NCBI RefSeq assembly: GCF_013375535.1
Contig: NZ_JABXJG010000002.1
Span: 558,001-622,000 of the forward strand
Length of the DNA stretch: 64,000 bases
DNA from: Sphingobium sp. 15-1
GTDB lineage: Bacteria; Pseudomonadota; Alphaproteobacteria; Sphingomonadales; Sphingomonadaceae
Direction: 5' to 3'
The translations under genes and the position numbers were made by a program. Under the pieces are notes generated by a model that was not told the origin of the DNA, ran no database searches, and saw only the letters and a list, made by a program, of their open reading frames with translations. Numbering within the stretch: the first letter of the stretch is position 1; each line of letters opens with the position of its first letter. This document shows positions 34,250-42,536 of the stretch, one piece after another.

Positions 34250-34960
34250 TCAAAGGGCCTGATCCGCGACGACAGCCAGTTCGGCATGGGTTCCGCTCTG
34301 GCCATTTTGCGGGTCGATAAGCATCCGCGCGGTAGCCATCAGATGGTCCGTCAGCAGCGCCACGGCGCGGTCGGCGTCCCGCGCAAGCGCCGCGTCGACG
34401 ATCTGCGCATGTTCGTGAACCAGGTCCCGGTCACGATGGGCCAGAGGCACGGTGAGATAGCGGTAACGTTCCGACTGGGCATAGAGCCAGTCGCGCATTT
34501 TGAGCAGCCATGGACTGTCGCACGCAGCGACCAGGGCGTGGTGAAAGGCCGCATGCGCGTCGGCATAATCTTCGTTCAGACGGGCCGCCTCCTGCGGGTC
34601 GCGCGTCGGGGTCTTGCTCAGCCTATGGGCCGCGCTGACGATGGAAGTTTCCCAGTCCAGGCCACCTTTCTCGATGGCGCGCCTGAGGCATTGTCCCTCA
34701 ATGTCGCTGCGGACCCTGACCAGATCGGTCAGATCGCTGATCGATATCGGCGTCACCCGGAATCCCCGGGCATCGTCCTGCGTCACAAAGCCTTCGGACG
34801 TCAGCCGGGACAGGGCTTCACGAACAGCCCCAAGGCTGAAGCCCTGGGTTTCGGTGATATCCTTGATGTTGATCTTCGCGCCGGGCACCAGCCGGCAGGT
34901 CAGAAGATCGTCGCGCAACTGCCGGTAGGCGCGTTCGGTCAGGCTCAGCTTCTTCGTCAT
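34250..34960 (-). CDS. GntR family regulator, FadR/FCD type
   Basis: A 236-residue repressor: winged helix in the first 70 residues (LTERAYRQLRDDLLTCRLVP ... VREALSRLTSEGFV) and an all-helical FCD ligand domain with the metal-binding type of pattern (LNEDYADAHAAFHHALVAAC ... EHAQIVDAALARD). ATG 34960 starts the conserved region. It is divergent from the operon beginning with the FAH-family gene at 35090; a 14-bp perfect palindrome in the gap is a good operator candidate. The ligand is probably an organic acid of the pathway (inference). Confidence 0.9.
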   Translation of the reverse strand: MTKKLSLTERAYRQLRDDLLTCRLVPGAKINIKDITETQGFSLGAVREALSRLTSEGFVTQDDARGFRVTPISISDLTDLVRVRSDIEGQCLRRAIEKGGLDWETSIVSAAHRLSKTPTRDPQEAARLNEDYADAHAAFHHALVAACDSPWLLKMRDWLYAQSERYRYLTVPLAHRDRDLVHEHAQIVDAALARDADRAVALLTDHLMATARMLIDPQNGQSGTHAELAVVADQAL

Positions 34961-35019
34961 CGAATGAACTATATCAGCTTCGCTACCTGTGGCAATTCGA
35001 TTGAATGTATTTTGTAACT

Positions 35020-35033
35020 TGAAATATATTTCA
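35020..35033. promoter_or_regulatory. 14-bp perfect palindrome TGAAATATATTTCA
   Basis: A perfect dyad in the 129-base divergent gap between the GntR gene and the FAH-family gene, 56 bases before the latter's ATG. Size and AT-rich character suit a FadR-type GntR operator. Its first 11 bases also occur at 22762-22772. Confidence 0.5.
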
Positions 35034-35089
35034 CCATGACCCATGCCATCGGCTCAGCGGTTTGAAAAAGATTCTCAGGAGGTTTGAAT

Positions 35090-35941
35090 ATGCGGTTGGC
35101 CAAGGTGACAAGGAATGGCGCGGTGGGTCTGGCAGTGGACACGGGCGCGGGCGTCAAGGCGCTGTTCGGTGACGCTGCGCTCTATGATCTGGACGCGCTG
35201 ATCGCCAGCGGCGGCAGTGCCCTGACGGACGCTGGCGCCAAAGTCAGCGGCGAGGGCGAAGATGTGAAGGTGGAAGACCTCATCTTCCTACCGCCGCTGG
35301 TCAAGGCGCCGAAAATTCTCTGCCTGGGTCTCAATTACAAGGATCACGCGGCCGAAGGCGGCTTTGACGTGCCGGAATTTCCGACCGTGTTTGGCCGATT
35401 CAATTCGAGCCTCATCGGACATGGCGCGCCGATCATCAAGCCGGCCTGCTCCGATCAGCTCGATTATGAAGCGGAAATGGTCGCGGTCGTCGGCAAGGGC
35501 GGGAAGAATATCAGCAAGGACGACGCGCTGTCGCATATCGTCGCCTATTCGGTGTTCAACGACGGTTCTGTCCGCGACTATCAGCTCAAGACGCCGCAGT
35601 GGACGGTCGGCAAGAATTTCGACGATACCGGCGCCTTCGGCCCCTGGCTGGTCACGGCCGATGAACTGCCGGCGGGCGGCGCCGGTCTCAAGATCGAAAC
35701 CCGCCTGAACGGTCAGGTGGTGCAGAGCGCGAACACCTCCGACATGGTGTTCGACGTGGTCGACACGGTCGCCCTGCTCTCCACCTGCTTCACGCTGGAG
35801 GCGGGCGACGTTCTGGTGATGGGAACGCCGTCGGGCATCGGTCTTGCCCGCAATCCTCCGCTGTTCATGAAGGATGGCGATGTGTGCGAAGTGGAAATCG
35901 AGAAGATCGGCCTGCTTGTGAACCCCATCAAAGCAGCCTGA
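35090..35941 (+). CDS. Fumarylacetoacetate hydrolase (FAH) family protein
   Basis: A 283-residue protein of the FAH/5-carboxymethyl-2-hydroxymuconate isomerase-hydratase family. The metal site appears as DYEAEMVAVVGKGG (E-x-E) with NDGSVRDYQ downstream (Asp ligand) and the conserved KNFDDTGAFGPW and GTPSGIG segments. Family members hydrolyse, decarboxylate or hydrate the products of ring cleavage, which fits the extradiol-type dioxygenase gene that follows. ATG 35090 has CAGGAGG 7 bases upstream; TTG 35084 does not. Confidence 0.9.
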   Translation: MRLAKVTRNGAVGLAVDTGAGVKALFGDAALYDLDALIASGGSALTDAGAKVSGEGEDVKVEDLIFLPPLVKAPKILCLGLNYKDHAAEGGFDVPEFPTVFGRFNSSLIGHGAPIIKPACSDQLDYEAEMVAVVGKGGKNISKDDALSHIVAYSVFNDGSVRDYQLKTPQWTVGKNFDDTGAFGPWLVTADELPAGGAGLKIETRLNGQVVQSANTSDMVFDVVDTVALLSTCFTLEAGDVLVMGTPSGIGLARNPPLFMKDGDVCEVEIEKIGLLVNPIKAA

Positions 35942-35995
35942 ACGAAAGGCCGGGTGCCGTCCCATGTCGGCGCCCGGCCAGCCAAGGAGGGAAGG

Positions 35996-36952
35996 ATGAA
36001 CCAGAAAAGCCCGTCGGGACGCCGCGCCAATGTTTTGGGCGTCCATTCCATCGATCATTTCGCGGTCGAAGTGCCCGATCTGGAGGCAGCGCGGACATTC
36101 TACACGCTCTTCGGGCTTGAAGTCCGGGACAGAAATGGCACGCTGGAATTATATGCAGCCGGCAATCCGCATCGTTGGGGCGTGCTGAGCCAGAGCGGCG
36201 ACACCAAGCGCCTGCGCTATCTGAGCTTCGGCATCTATCCCGATGAGATGGAAGCGTTCGCCGCCCATCTCGACAGTTGCGGCGTCACCCGCATCGACGC
36301 GCCCAAAGGCGCCGAAACCGGCGGCATCTGGTTCGCGGGCTTTGATGGCCTGCCCACCAATGTCCGCGCCGCCGACAAGGCGACGCCATCGGAAAAAAGC
36401 CATTTCACCTTCACCAGCGCGGCGCCCGGCCAATCCGGCGCCATTCCCAACAGCAAGGCGCCGAAGGTCCACCCCCGCCGCCTTTCGCATTTCGCGATCT
36501 TCACGACCGACGTGAATGCCGCGATCGATTTCTATGAAAAAACGCTGGGCCTGCGCCTGTCGGACAAGAGCGAACCGGCCGTCGCCTTCCTGCATGGCGT
36601 CCATGGCAGCGACCATCACCTGCTTGCCCTCGTCCTTTCCGATCGGCGGGGCATGCATCACAATAGCTGGGACGTCGGGTCTGTGATGGAAGTGGGGTTG
36701 GGCGGCGCGACCATGGCGCGGGCGGGCTATGGTCCCAATTGGGGCGTCGGCCAGCATGTGCTGGGCGCCAATTATTTCTATTATGTGCGCGATCCGTGGG
36801 GCAGTTTCAGCGAATATTCGGCCGATATCGATTTCATCCCGCATGATGTCGACTGGCCGGCCGCCAATCATGCGCCGGAGGATAGCATGTTCCTGTGGGG
36901 GCCGGACCCATTCCCCGAATTCATCCAGAACACAGAACCGGCGGAGGCCTGA
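35996..36952 (+). CDS. Extradiol-dioxygenase-like two-domain VOC protein
   Basis: A 318-residue protein with two VOC modules, as in type I extradiol dioxygenases (catechol 2,3-dioxygenase, BphC, HsaC). The second module shows the three metal ligands: His in RLSHFAIFTTDV, His in GSDHHLLAL, Glu in DPWGSFSEYSADI, with the near-signature VRDPWG. It likely opens a catecholic or enediol ring. ATG 35996 is preceded by AAGGAGGGAAGG. It is placed between the FAH-family gene and an alpha/beta-hydrolase, an order often seen in meta-cleavage pathways. Confidence 0.83.
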   Translation: MNQKSPSGRRANVLGVHSIDHFAVEVPDLEAARTFYTLFGLEVRDRNGTLELYAAGNPHRWGVLSQSGDTKRLRYLSFGIYPDEMEAFAAHLDSCGVTRIDAPKGAETGGIWFAGFDGLPTNVRAADKATPSEKSHFTFTSAAPGQSGAIPNSKAPKVHPRRLSHFAIFTTDVNAAIDFYEKTLGLRLSDKSEPAVAFLHGVHGSDHHLLALVLSDRRGMHHNSWDVGSVMEVGLGGATMARAGYGPNWGVGQHVLGANYFYYVRDPWGSFSEYSADIDFIPHDVDWPAANHAPEDSMFLWGPDPFPEFIQNTEPAEA

Positions 36953-36957
36953 TCGTC

Positions 36958-37698
36958 ATGACCACATTCCTACTTCTCCATGGCGGCGGCATGGGCGGCT
37001 GGACATGGAAATATGTCCGCGAACTGCTGGAGGCCAGGGGACACAAGGTCTACACCCCGACATTCACCGGCTTTGGCGAGCGCGAACATCTGATCGGCCG
37101 CGATGTCGGCAATGCGACCCATGTGCGCGACATCGTCAATGTCTTCAAATATGAGGATCTGCGCGACGTTGTGCTGGTGGCGCACAGCTATGCCGGAACC
37201 GTCGCGCCCGGCGTCATTGCCGAGGTGGGCGACCGCATCGCCAGGATCATCTATCTCGACGCCATCGTGCCCCGGTCGGGGGAACGGATCGCGTCCCTCA
37301 TGGGCTATGTTCCCGAAGATCAGCTCGCCGCGCTGGATGCGATGCTCGAAGCGGGCGAAGGCCCGATCGGTTCGGGCGTGCATGACATGCAGCGCGCGGC
37401 CGCCAAGGACCATCCGCATCTCATGGACCCGGCGCGGGAGAAATGGCTGCTCGACAATCTGTCGGACCAGCCGATGAAGGCAACCGCCTGTGTCATCCCC
37501 GTGGGTGCCGAGACGATCACCCAGCCCGTCGACTATATCGCGGCGGCCGTCACGGTGATGACCGCCATGCACGACCGGGCGCGCGAACTGGGCTGGACCA
37601 TCCATGACCATCCAGGCGATCACGCCCTGCTGGTGGGCGATCCGGAGGGTACGACCGACCTCATTCTGAAGATTGCCGCCGCGGGAGCAAAAGCATGA
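36958..37698 (+). CDS. Alpha/beta-hydrolase (hydroxynitrile-lyase/esterase-like)
   Basis: A 246-residue hydrolase opening with the oxyanion segment FLLLHGGGMGGWTWKYV. The nucleophile Ser is in AHSYAG (a variant elbow typical of the plant-esterase/hydroxynitrile-lyase branch), and the catalytic His probably lies in HPGDHALLVGDPE. It could hydrolyse a ring-cleavage product or a lactone. Starts 6 bases after the dioxygenase stop and overlaps the next SDR by four bases. Confidence 0.85.
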   Translation: MTTFLLLHGGGMGGWTWKYVRELLEARGHKVYTPTFTGFGEREHLIGRDVGNATHVRDIVNVFKYEDLRDVVLVAHSYAGTVAPGVIAEVGDRIARIIYLDAIVPRSGERIASLMGYVPEDQLAALDAMLEAGEGPIGSGVHDMQRAAAKDHPHLMDPAREKWLLDNLSDQPMKATACVIPVGAETITQPVDYIAAAVTVMTAMHDRARELGWTIHDHPGDHALLVGDPEGTTDLILKIAAAGAKA

Positions 37699-38471
37699 AT
37701 GCGGCCGAACTGTTCTCGGTAAAGGACCGCGTCGCCATCGTCACGGGCGGGTCGACCGGCATCGGCCGCCATATCGCAACCGGCTTTGCCGCTGCGGGCG
37801 CCAAGGTCTATATCTGCGCCCGGACGGAGGCCAAGGTGATGGCGGCCGCGGCGGAGATTGCGGCCACGACGGGCGGCCACTGCACCGGCCTCGTCGCCGA
37901 CCTGTCGACGCTCGTCGGGATAGAGGCTCTGGTCGCGGCGGTGTCCGCGCGGGAGCAGGCCGTACACGCCCTCGTGAACAATGCAGGGACCATGGCGGAC
38001 GCGCCCATCGACGAATATGGCGAGGGCGAATGGGACCCGGTCATCGACCTGAACCTGAAGGCACCCTTCTTCACCCTCCAGAAATTCCTGCCCCTGCTCC
38101 GCGCGGGCGGCACGGCGGACCGCCCCGCATCGATCATCAACATCGGGTCGGTCGGCGCGCTCAAGGTGGGGCCCAAGGAAAATTACGCCTATCAGGCCTC
38201 GAAAAGTGCCATCCACTGGATGGCCAAGAGCCTCGCCAAGCGGCTTGGCCGCGACAATATCACCGCCAATGTGATCGCGCCCGGATTCTTCGAATCCGAG
38301 ATGACGGTCATCACCTCCGACGAGATGCGCAGGATGGTGGAATCGATGGTCCCCCGCGGCCGCGTCGGCACGCCGGAGGATCTGGCGGGGGCAGCCATCT
38401 ATCTCGCCTCGCGCGCGGGCGCCTATGTCACCGGATCGGTCATTCCGGTCGAGGGAGGATTGTCGATCTGA
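37695..38471 (+). CDS. SDR family oxidoreductase (RhlG-like)
   Basis: A 258-residue SDR: TGGSTGIG, NNAGTMAD, NIGSVGAL and YQASK. It has the same length as the SDR at 23935 and shares the LFSV opening, ADLST, NIGSV and SRAGAYVTG, so the two are paralogues of the RhlG-like group. Translationally coupled to the hydrolase before it (ATGA). Probably a 3-hydroxy/keto step on a CoA or free-acid intermediate. Confidence 0.88.
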   Translation: MNAAELFSVKDRVAIVTGGSTGIGRHIATGFAAAGAKVYICARTEAKVMAAAAEIAATTGGHCTGLVADLSTLVGIEALVAAVSAREQAVHALVNNAGTMADAPIDEYGEGEWDPVIDLNLKAPFFTLQKFLPLLRAGGTADRPASIINIGSVGALKVGPKENYAYQASKSAIHWMAKSLAKRLGRDNITANVIAPGFFESEMTVITSDEMRRMVESMVPRGRVGTPEDLAGAAIYLASRAGAYVTGSVIPVEGGLSI

Positions 38472-38472
38472 T

Positions 38473-39027
38473 ATGACCCAGCTTCATGTCGTCGCCATTG
38501 GCGGCACCATGCGCGCCTATTCCTCCACCGAGCGGGCGCTTCGCAAGGCGCTTGCCATCGCAGAGGAACGCGGCGCGCGCACGACGCTGCTGGCCGGGGA
38601 GGATATCGACTTCCCGTCTTACGCGCCTGAAAATCCGGACCGTTCGGATGCGGCGCGACGCTATGTCGACGTCCTGCGGTCGGCGGATGCCGTCATCATC
38701 GGCTCACCGGGTTATCATGGCGCGATCTCCGGCTTCGTGAAGAATGCGCTCGATTATGTCGAGGATATGAGCCGCGACGAGCGCTGCTATTTCGACGGCC
38801 TTCCCGTAGGCTGCGTGGCAACGGCGGCCGGCTGGCAGGCAGCGGTCGCCACGCTCCAGCAACTGCGGGTGATCACCCACGCGCTTAGGGGCTGGCCGAC
38901 GCCGCTGGGCATCGCCATCAATACCATCGGCGGTGAAGGCGACCCGATCGAAAACGCGCCTATCCCCGATCAGTTGGGGATGATGGTGGGCCAGCTGTTC
39001 AGTTTCTGCCGACGGCCCGCCCTATAG
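38473..39027 (+). CDS. NAD(P)H-dependent FMN reductase (flavodoxin-like)
   Basis: A 184-residue flavodoxin-fold protein of the SsuE/MsuE/ArsH group: VVAIGGTMRAYSSTERAL binds the FMN phosphate, and GSPGYHGAISGFVKNALDYV is the signature second loop. It could supply reduced FMN to two-component monooxygenases; the HsaA/DszC-type protein at 56512 and the LLM proteins are candidates within the window. ATG 38473 is taken. The stop codon lies inside regulon site 6. Confidence 0.88.
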   Translation: MTQLHVVAIGGTMRAYSSTERALRKALAIAEERGARTTLLAGEDIDFPSYAPENPDRSDAARRYVDVLRSADAVIIGSPGYHGAISGFVKNALDYVEDMSRDERCYFDGLPVGCVATAAGWQAAVATLQQLRVITHALRGWPTPLGIAINTIGGEGDPIENAPIPDQLGMMVGQLFSFCRRPAL

Positions 39028-39036
39028 TTGGATAGG
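39021..39036. promoter_or_regulatory. CCTATC-N4-GATAGG motif (site 6), overlapping a stop codon
   Basis: CCTATA-GTTG-GATAGG, 11 of 12, 53 bases before the acyl-CoA dehydrogenase start. It contains the TAG stop (39025-39027) of the FMN reductase gene, which implies a separate promoter for the downstream operon. Confidence 0.7.
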
Positions 39037-39089
39037 TTCGCAACGCGTCCGACAGGCGCTTAGTCGTAGGGCCACTAACGGGAACGACG

Positions 39090-40253
39090 ATGGATTTTTC
39101 ACTCACCGAGGAACAGCAGGCGTTCAGGGACATTGTCCGCCGCTGGGTCGATGCGGAAGCGCCCAAGGACTGGATGCGCGCGCTGGAAGCCGACGAAGAA
39201 AATTATCCCTACGCGCTGTGGGACAAGATCGCCGAGCAGGGATTTTTCGGGATAGGCATTCCGGAGGAATATGACGGGCTGGGCGGCGACGTCATGATGC
39301 AGATGATCTTCGCCCGCGAATTTGCGCGAACGGCCGGTGGCCTGCTGTGGGTCTGGGGCCTCACCTCCTTCGGCGGCGCGAAGACGATCGGCGCGGTCGG
39401 CACGGAGGAGCAGAAAAATCGCTGGCTGCGTCCCATGGCACAGGGCAAGCTGCGCGTCTCGCTGTCGATGACCGAGCCCGATGGCGGCACCGATGTTCTG
39501 GGCGCGATGAAAACCCATGCCGAAAAGGTCGAGGGCGGCTGGAAGCTGAACGGCGCCAAGATGTGGACGACCGGCGCCAAGGCCGCCGACAGGCTGCTCG
39601 TCCTCGCCCGCACCGACAAAAATGTCGAGAAGAAGCATCATGGCCTTACCATGTTCTTCGTCGACGCCAAATCGCCCGGCATCACCGCCTCGCTCCTGCC
39701 CAAGCTCGGCATGCGCGCCATGGGCTCGTGCGAGGTCCATTATGAGGATGTCTTCGTCCCCGACGAGGACGTGCTGGGTGAACCCGGGCAGGCCTGGTAC
39801 GCGATGCTGCCCACGCTCAACAATGAGCGGATCATGGTCGGCGCGCAGTGTCTGGGCGCGATCGACGGGGTACTGGAAGACGCGCTGGAATATATGCTGC
39901 AACGCAAGGCGTTCGGCGGCATTATCGGCCGCTTCCAGATTTTGCAGCATTATGTCGCGGACATCGCGACCTGGCAGAAGCTCACCGAATTGCTGCTCTA
40001 CAATGTCGCCTGGATGCAGAGCAACGGCATGCCATGCGGAACCGAGGCGAACATGCTCAAGATGGTCGCCACGGAAAATGCCGTGAAGGCTGCGGACCTC
40101 GGCATCCAGATATTGGGCGGCATGGGTTATTCGGCGGAAACCGACATGCAGCGTTACTGGCGCGATCACCGCATCCTGCGGATGACCCCGATCAGCAACG
40201 AAATGGTGCGCAACACGATTGCCGAAAGCCTCGGCCTGCCGCGTTCTTTCTAA
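39090..40253 (+). CDS. Acyl-CoA dehydrogenase
   Basis: A 387-residue FAD enzyme introducing an alpha,beta double bond into an acyl-CoA. Landmarks: SMTEPDGGTDVLGAM (flavin/substrate contact), WKLNGAKMWTTGA, RKAFGGIIGRFQILQH, QILGGMGYSAETDMQRYWRD. It is a close paralogue of the 387-residue protein at 61308, sharing the start pattern and the ending ESLGLPRSF. The usual YEGT catalytic Glu near the C-terminus is not present, so the base lies elsewhere. First gene of a six-gene operon. Confidence 0.92.
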   Translation: MDFSLTEEQQAFRDIVRRWVDAEAPKDWMRALEADEENYPYALWDKIAEQGFFGIGIPEEYDGLGGDVMMQMIFAREFARTAGGLLWVWGLTSFGGAKTIGAVGTEEQKNRWLRPMAQGKLRVSLSMTEPDGGTDVLGAMKTHAEKVEGGWKLNGAKMWTTGAKAADRLLVLARTDKNVEKKHHGLTMFFVDAKSPGITASLLPKLGMRAMGSCEVHYEDVFVPDEDVLGEPGQAWYAMLPTLNNERIMVGAQCLGAIDGVLEDALEYMLQRKAFGGIIGRFQILQHYVADIATWQKLTELLLYNVAWMQSNGMPCGTEANMLKMVATENAVKAADLGIQILGGMGYSAETDMQRYWRDHRILRMTPISNEMVRNTIAESLGLPRSF

Positions 40254-40263
40254 GGGACCCGCC

Positions 40264-40722
40264 ATGAGCGATCTTGACGATCTTCCACCCGCACCCGACG
40301 CCGCCGGCACATCGCTGGACGGCACCAGGGTCTTTACCATCACGGCTGAGGAAAATGCCGCCCTGTGCCGCTCGACCGGGATCGAGCCGGCCGGGGACGG
40401 AAGCGCGCATCCGATCTATTATTATATCGCCACCCAGGTCGCGATGGGCAAGACGGTGGCCGGCGTGTGCGAAGCGTGCGAATTCGATGTCGAGGATGGC
40501 CCGATGATGGGCAGCAGCGGCGTGCGGTTCTATGCGCCGCTGAAGGTCGGCGAAAGCTACAGAGTGACGGGAGAGATTCTCAGCCTCGTCCGTAAGCGCA
40601 GCCGCAAGCTCGGCGTCATGGATGTGATGACCTATCGCCTGCGCCTGCACCTGCTCGATGGAACGCAGGTGCTGGAAACCGATAATGTGTGGGTTCTGCC
40701 CCGCAAGGAGTTCGCCGCATGA
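40264..40722 (+). CDS. MaoC-like dehydratase N-terminal (FAS1-type) subunit
   Basis: A 152-residue hot-dog protein corresponding to the N-terminal, non-catalytic half of double-hot-dog hydratases. It lacks the D-x-N-P-x-H motif found in its neighbour. Such halves (compare mycobacterial HadA/HadC with HadB) pair with a catalytic half. ATG 40264 follows AAGGGA. Overlaps the next gene by four bases, which fits a 1:1 heterodimer. Confidence 0.82.
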   Translation: MSDLDDLPPAPDAAGTSLDGTRVFTITAEENAALCRSTGIEPAGDGSAHPIYYYIATQVAMGKTVAGVCEACEFDVEDGPMMGSSGVRFYAPLKVGESYRVTGEILSLVRKRSRKLGVMDVMTYRLRLHLLDGTQVLETDNVWVLPRKEFAA

Positions 40723-41108
40723 GCTACGCCATCGGAGATGCGCTGCCGCCCTTCACGATCGAGAGCGTCAGCCCGCAAGCCATGAAGCAGTGGGCCGTGT
40801 TTCTCGCCGATCCCAACCCCATCCATCTCGATGTCGAGGTGGTGAAGGCGAAGGGGCTGGGTGACCGGGTCATCAACCAGGGTCCGATCAACGTCGCCTA
40901 TATGATGAACATGCTGATGCGCGCCTTCCCCGGCGGACGGATCAAGGCGATGGATTCGCGCTTTCTGGACAATGTCTATGGCGGCGACCGGGCGGTGGTG
41001 ACGGGCAGGGTCGCGGCGATCGAAGGCAATGTCGTCACCTGCGAATTCTCGCTGGATGTGGATGGCCGGGGCACGGTCAATTCCGGCACGGCCACGGTGG
41101 AATTATAA
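40719..41108 (+). CDS. MaoC-like dehydratase catalytic subunit
   Basis: A 129-residue hot-dog protein with the hydratase-2 signature ADPNPIHLD (catalytic Asp and His) and the substrate-binding NQGPINVAYMMN. With the preceding gene it should form a heterodimeric enoyl-CoA hydratase. ATG overlaps the upstream stop (ATGA), and GCAAGGAG sits inside the upstream coding end. Acts logically after the acyl-CoA dehydrogenase of the same operon. Confidence 0.87.
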   Translation: MSYAIGDALPPFTIESVSPQAMKQWAVFLADPNPIHLDVEVVKAKGLGDRVINQGPINVAYMMNMLMRAFPGGRIKAMDSRFLDNVYGGDRAVVTGRVAAIEGNVVTCEFSLDVDGRGTVNSGTATVEL

Positions 41109-41126
41109 GAGATGAGGAGAAAGTAA

Positions 41127-41681
41127 ATGCCTAGCGGACCTTTTGCCCATGTATGCATGGTCGTCAGCAATCTGGAAAAGGCGATCGAAGACTGGACCAA
41201 AATCCTGCGCGTGCTCGATCCGGCATCGCTGGAAGAACGTCTTGTCAAATATGATGAATTTTCCAGCGGTGCCGATGCGGGCATGAAGTGGGCGACGTTC
41301 GTCAACAATGGCGGCACGGAAATCCAGTTCATTCAGCCGGCCCCCGGCACGCCCATGGGCGATCGCCTCGAAAAGGTCGGCGAGCATGTCCATCATCTTT
41401 GCTATGCCACCGACGACGTGCCGGGCGCGATGGAGAAATTGCGCGCCGAAGGGCTGCACCTGCCCGGCGGCGGTCAGACCTTCAACGATCCGGACATGAC
41501 ATGGCAGAAGTGGAGCTGGGTCGGCCATAAGAGTACCCATGGCTGCCTGATCGAGGTCGCCTCGCCCTATGAGAGCCGCAACGACGGCAAGTGGCACCAC
41601 GCGCCGGGCAAATTCGCCTATAAGGGCCCCGGCGAACACCCGTCTTTCGCGGAAATGGTGCCGCCGGTGGCCGCCGGGTAA
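41127..41681 (+). CDS. VOC family protein (glyoxalase/epimerase-like)
   Basis: A 184-residue protein with paired beta-alpha-beta-beta-beta modules: HVCMVVSNLEKAIEDWTKIL at the start, ATFVNNGGTEIQFIQP, then VHHLCYATDDVPGAMEKL and a C-terminal GCLIEVASP. Metal ligand positions (His, Glu, His, Glu) resemble methylmalonyl-CoA epimerase, but the extended C-terminus is unusual for that enzyme. Role in the operon unknown; isomerisation or lyase chemistry is possible. GAGGAGAAA precedes the ATG. Confidence 0.78.
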   Translation: MPSGPFAHVCMVVSNLEKAIEDWTKILRVLDPASLEERLVKYDEFSSGADAGMKWATFVNNGGTEIQFIQPAPGTPMGDRLEKVGEHVHHLCYATDDVPGAMEKLRAEGLHLPGGGQTFNDPDMTWQKWSWVGHKSTHGCLIEVASPYESRNDGKWHHAPGKFAYKGPGEHPSFAEMVPPVAAG

Positions 41682-42536
41682 ATGCATGGCTCCGGCATGA
41701 CGCCCCCCACACAGATAAGCCTGCCGGGTGACGGGCTGGAGATGGTCGCGGACGCCTATGGCGACCCGGCCGCTCCGCCTGTCTGCTTCTTCCATGGCGG
41801 CGGCCAAAGCCGTCGTTCCTGGGCGGGTTCGGCCCGGCGAGTGGCGCAAGCCGGCTATTATGGCCTGACCTTCGATCTGCGGGGCCATGGCGACAGTGGC
41901 TGGGCCAGCGACGGCGACTATCTGCTGGAAGCTTATGGCCGCGATGTCGAAGCCATCATCCATGCCCTCGGCAGGCCGATCGCCCTGGTGGGGGCTTCGC
42001 GCGGCGGGCAATCGGCGCTGGTGGGCGGGTCGCGCCACGCCGATCTGGTGCGCCTCATCATGCTGGCCGACGTCGCGCCCTATATGGTCGATACGGGGGT
42101 GGAGGACATTCGCGGCTTCTTCCGCGCCAGCGATTCCGGTTTCGCGTCGCTGGAGGAAGCGGCCGATGCGCTGCACGCCCATCTTGGCCAGCCCCGCCTG
42201 CCAGACGTTTCCGGCCTCGCCAAATCGATGCGCGAGGAAGATGGACGCCTGTTCTGGCACTGGGACCCGCGCACGACGGCGCCGGAATTTCTTCATCCCC
42301 CCTCGGAAGGGGAAGCGCTCATTGCCGCGGCCCGGCGCGTAAAATCACCGCTTGTCCTTGTGAAGGCGGAACTGAGCGAGATCGTTTCGGACGAGAGCGT
42401 CAGGCAGTTTCGGGCACTGGCCCCGCAACTGGAGATCGAGATCGCCCATGGTGTCGGCCACATGTTCACCGGCGACCGCAATGATGCCTTTGCCGATCGC
42501 CTGCTCCACCATCTGGCTCATCATTTGCCGTTATGA
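41682..42536 (+). CDS. Alpha/beta-hydrolase
   Basis: A 284-residue hydrolase: oxyanion segment CFFHGGGQSRRSW, FDLRGHGDSG, nucleophile elbow GASRGGQSAL, and catalytic His in GVGHMFTGDRND. It may open an ester, lactone or vinylogous diketone. The ATG follows the VOC stop codon directly, with no clear ribosome site, so it relies on coupling; an internal ATG at 41697 is an alternative start. It overlaps the following SDR by four bases. Confidence 0.85.
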   Translation: MHGSGMTPPTQISLPGDGLEMVADAYGDPAAPPVCFFHGGGQSRRSWAGSARRVAQAGYYGLTFDLRGHGDSGWASDGDYLLEAYGRDVEAIIHALGRPIALVGASRGGQSALVGGSRHADLVRLIMLADVAPYMVDTGVEDIRGFFRASDSGFASLEEAADALHAHLGQPRLPDVSGLAKSMREEDGRLFWHWDPRTTAPEFLHPPSEGEALIAAARRVKSPLVLVKAELSEIVSDESVRQFRALAPQLEIEIAHGVGHMFTGDRNDAFADRLLHHLAHHLPL

